From positions 1-6,540 of the forward strand of contig JBPCRW010000185.1 of NCBI GenBank assembly GCA_050996405.1: a stretch of 6,540 nucleotides of DNA, written 5' to 3'. Positions 6,071 through 6,540 of this stretch are shown here, in pieces. Every line of letters starts with the position of its first letter. The stretch's first letter is position 1. A program made the position numbers and the translations under genes. Under the pieces are notes generated by a model. It was given only the letters and a program-made list of their open reading frames with translations. It searched no databases and had not been told where the DNA came from. The DNA comes from JBPCRW01 sp050996405 (GTDB taxonomy: Bacteria > Acidobacteriota > Blastocatellia > Pyrinomonadales > Pyrinomonadaceae).

Positions 6071-6540
6071 ATGAAAAAACAAACAAAACAAACAAAACAA
6101 CGCTGTTTAGCATTTTTGCTGTCGGCATTTGCCGTCATCGTTATACTGGGTTCGTCCGTTTCAACTTTTGCACAGGACAAACTCGAAAAGGATTATCGAG
6201 GTTTTCCGGTGAAATTGTCATCTCTTGTCGAGGCTTTGAAATCAGGGGAATTCCAGGAAAACGAGATTATTACAATAGTCAATGAAAACGGTGTTAGTTT
6301 CCCGCTTACGTCTGACAACGAAAAGAAATTAAGAACTGCCGGAGCTAATTCCGAATTGATTGCAGCCGTCCGGCAAAAATTTTTCAGTTCGTCAGGGGTT
6401 GTCAACGGAAAGGCGGCGAATTTAATTGCGCCGACGTATCCGGCGGCAGCCAGGGACGCGCATGCAGGCGGCAGTGTAAATGTTGCGGTAACAATTGATG
6501 CGGACGGAAATGTGTTGACCGCTCATGCCGTCAGCGGAGA
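6071..6540 (+). CDS. Exported TonB C-terminal-domain protein (3' end outside window)
   Basis: The first 156 codons are present; the frame is open to the right edge. The ATG follows AAAGGAG (6058-6064) by 6 bases. A signal peptide has a basic n-region (MKKQTKQTKQR), a hydrophobic core (about 13-30) and STFAQ, with likely cleavage after A34. Residues 40-103 form a compact helical module (LSSLVEALKSGEF, IVNENGVSFPLT, KKLRTAGANSELIAAV), recurrent in acidobacterial exported proteins and often read as a small unnamed domain. Residues 112-156 begin a TonB_C domain: NGKAANLIAPTYPAAARDA, then GGSVNVAVTIDADGNVLTAHAVSG. TonB_C classically couples proton-motive force to outer-membrane receptors. Here there is no proline-rich spacer and the N-terminus looks cleavable, so energy transduction is doubtful; many such acidobacterial proteins are annotated 'energy transducer TonB' by this domain alone. 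Domain call is secure. Confidence 0.9.
   Translation, partial: MKKQTKQTKQRCLAFLLSAFAVIVILGSSVSTFAQDKLEKDYRGFPVKLSSLVEALKSGEFQENEIITIVNENGVSFPLTSDNEKKLRTAGANSELIAAVRQKFFSSSGVVNGKAANLIAPTYPAAARDAHAGGSVNVAVTIDADGNVLTAHAVSG
6077..6100 (+). repeat. Nine-base tandem repeat in a signal-peptide n-region
   Basis: AAACAAACA is repeated twice and followed by a partial AAACAA, encoding the Lys-Gln-Thr series at residues 3-10 of the TonB_C protein. The unit is a multiple of three, so copy change would lengthen or shorten the basic n-region without shifting frame. Confidence 0.75.

Noticed and set aside
6077..6100. The A/C-rich tandem stretch as a CRISPR or regulatory repeat
   Set aside because: The unit is 9 bases, in frame, and encodes the basic n-region of a signal peptide; there are no spacers.
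5724..6128. A 134-codon minus-strand frame over the 55-residue gene
   Set aside because: It runs antisense through two genes with good ribosome binding sites. Its hydrophobic start is the complement of the A-rich start of the TonB_C gene, so it is compositional.

Overview
The window is a gene-dense, single-direction stretch of a bacterial chromosome. It holds seven protein-coding genes, all on the + strand, and the last one runs off the right edge. The protein types point to Acidobacteriota, most likely class Blastocatellia (Pyrinomonadaceae-like). These are a Hanks-type Ser/Thr kinase with one transmembrane helix, a long exported TPR protein with 40-residue units, a zinc-ribbon/DUF4190-like membrane protein, and a TonB C-terminal-domain protein with an N-terminal 'GVSFPLT...LRTAGA..LIAAV' module. 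Strong AGGAGG-type ribosome binding sites, moderate GC by eye and several signal peptides ending in F-A-Q also fit. This placement is inference from protein style; no rRNA or marker gene is present.

Layout. 15-1706: membrane Ser/Thr protein kinase with a low-complexity extracytoplasmic tail. 1800-3833: exported TPR-only protein of about 15 units; the ribosome binding site places its start at 1800. 3855-4274: small protein with a four-cysteine zinc ribbon and two membrane helices, only 21 bases after the TPR gene. 4360-4959: exported, probably beta-rich protein of a family I know only as an uncharacterised acidobacterial type. 4960-5074: leader containing two interlocked 7-bp inverted repeats (pseudoknot topology or mutually exclusive hairpins). 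5075-5644: exported protein of unknown function. 5645-5864: the longest gap, with no convincing gene, an open frame that continues after two stops, and an imperfect hairpin. 5865-6032: 55-residue membrane miniprotein. 6071-6540: start of an exported TonB_C-domain protein.

Co-directionality and short gaps (21 and 38 bases in two places) suggest at least partial co-transcription. No convincing intrinsic terminator or promoter was seen between the genes. Six of the seven products are predicted to be in or across the inner membrane and the remaining small one is also a membrane protein, so the region looks like an envelope-directed set headed by a cytoplasmic kinase. There is no direct evidence for a shared pathway. 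No RNA gene, CRISPR array, insertion sequence or phage gene was found. I see no clear evidence of a wholly new system. The points most worth a second look are the interlocked repeats at 4974-5023, the sensorless kinase tail with its Thr-x-x-Leu/Asp series, the TPR protein without a catalytic domain, and the non-canonical TonB_C protein.
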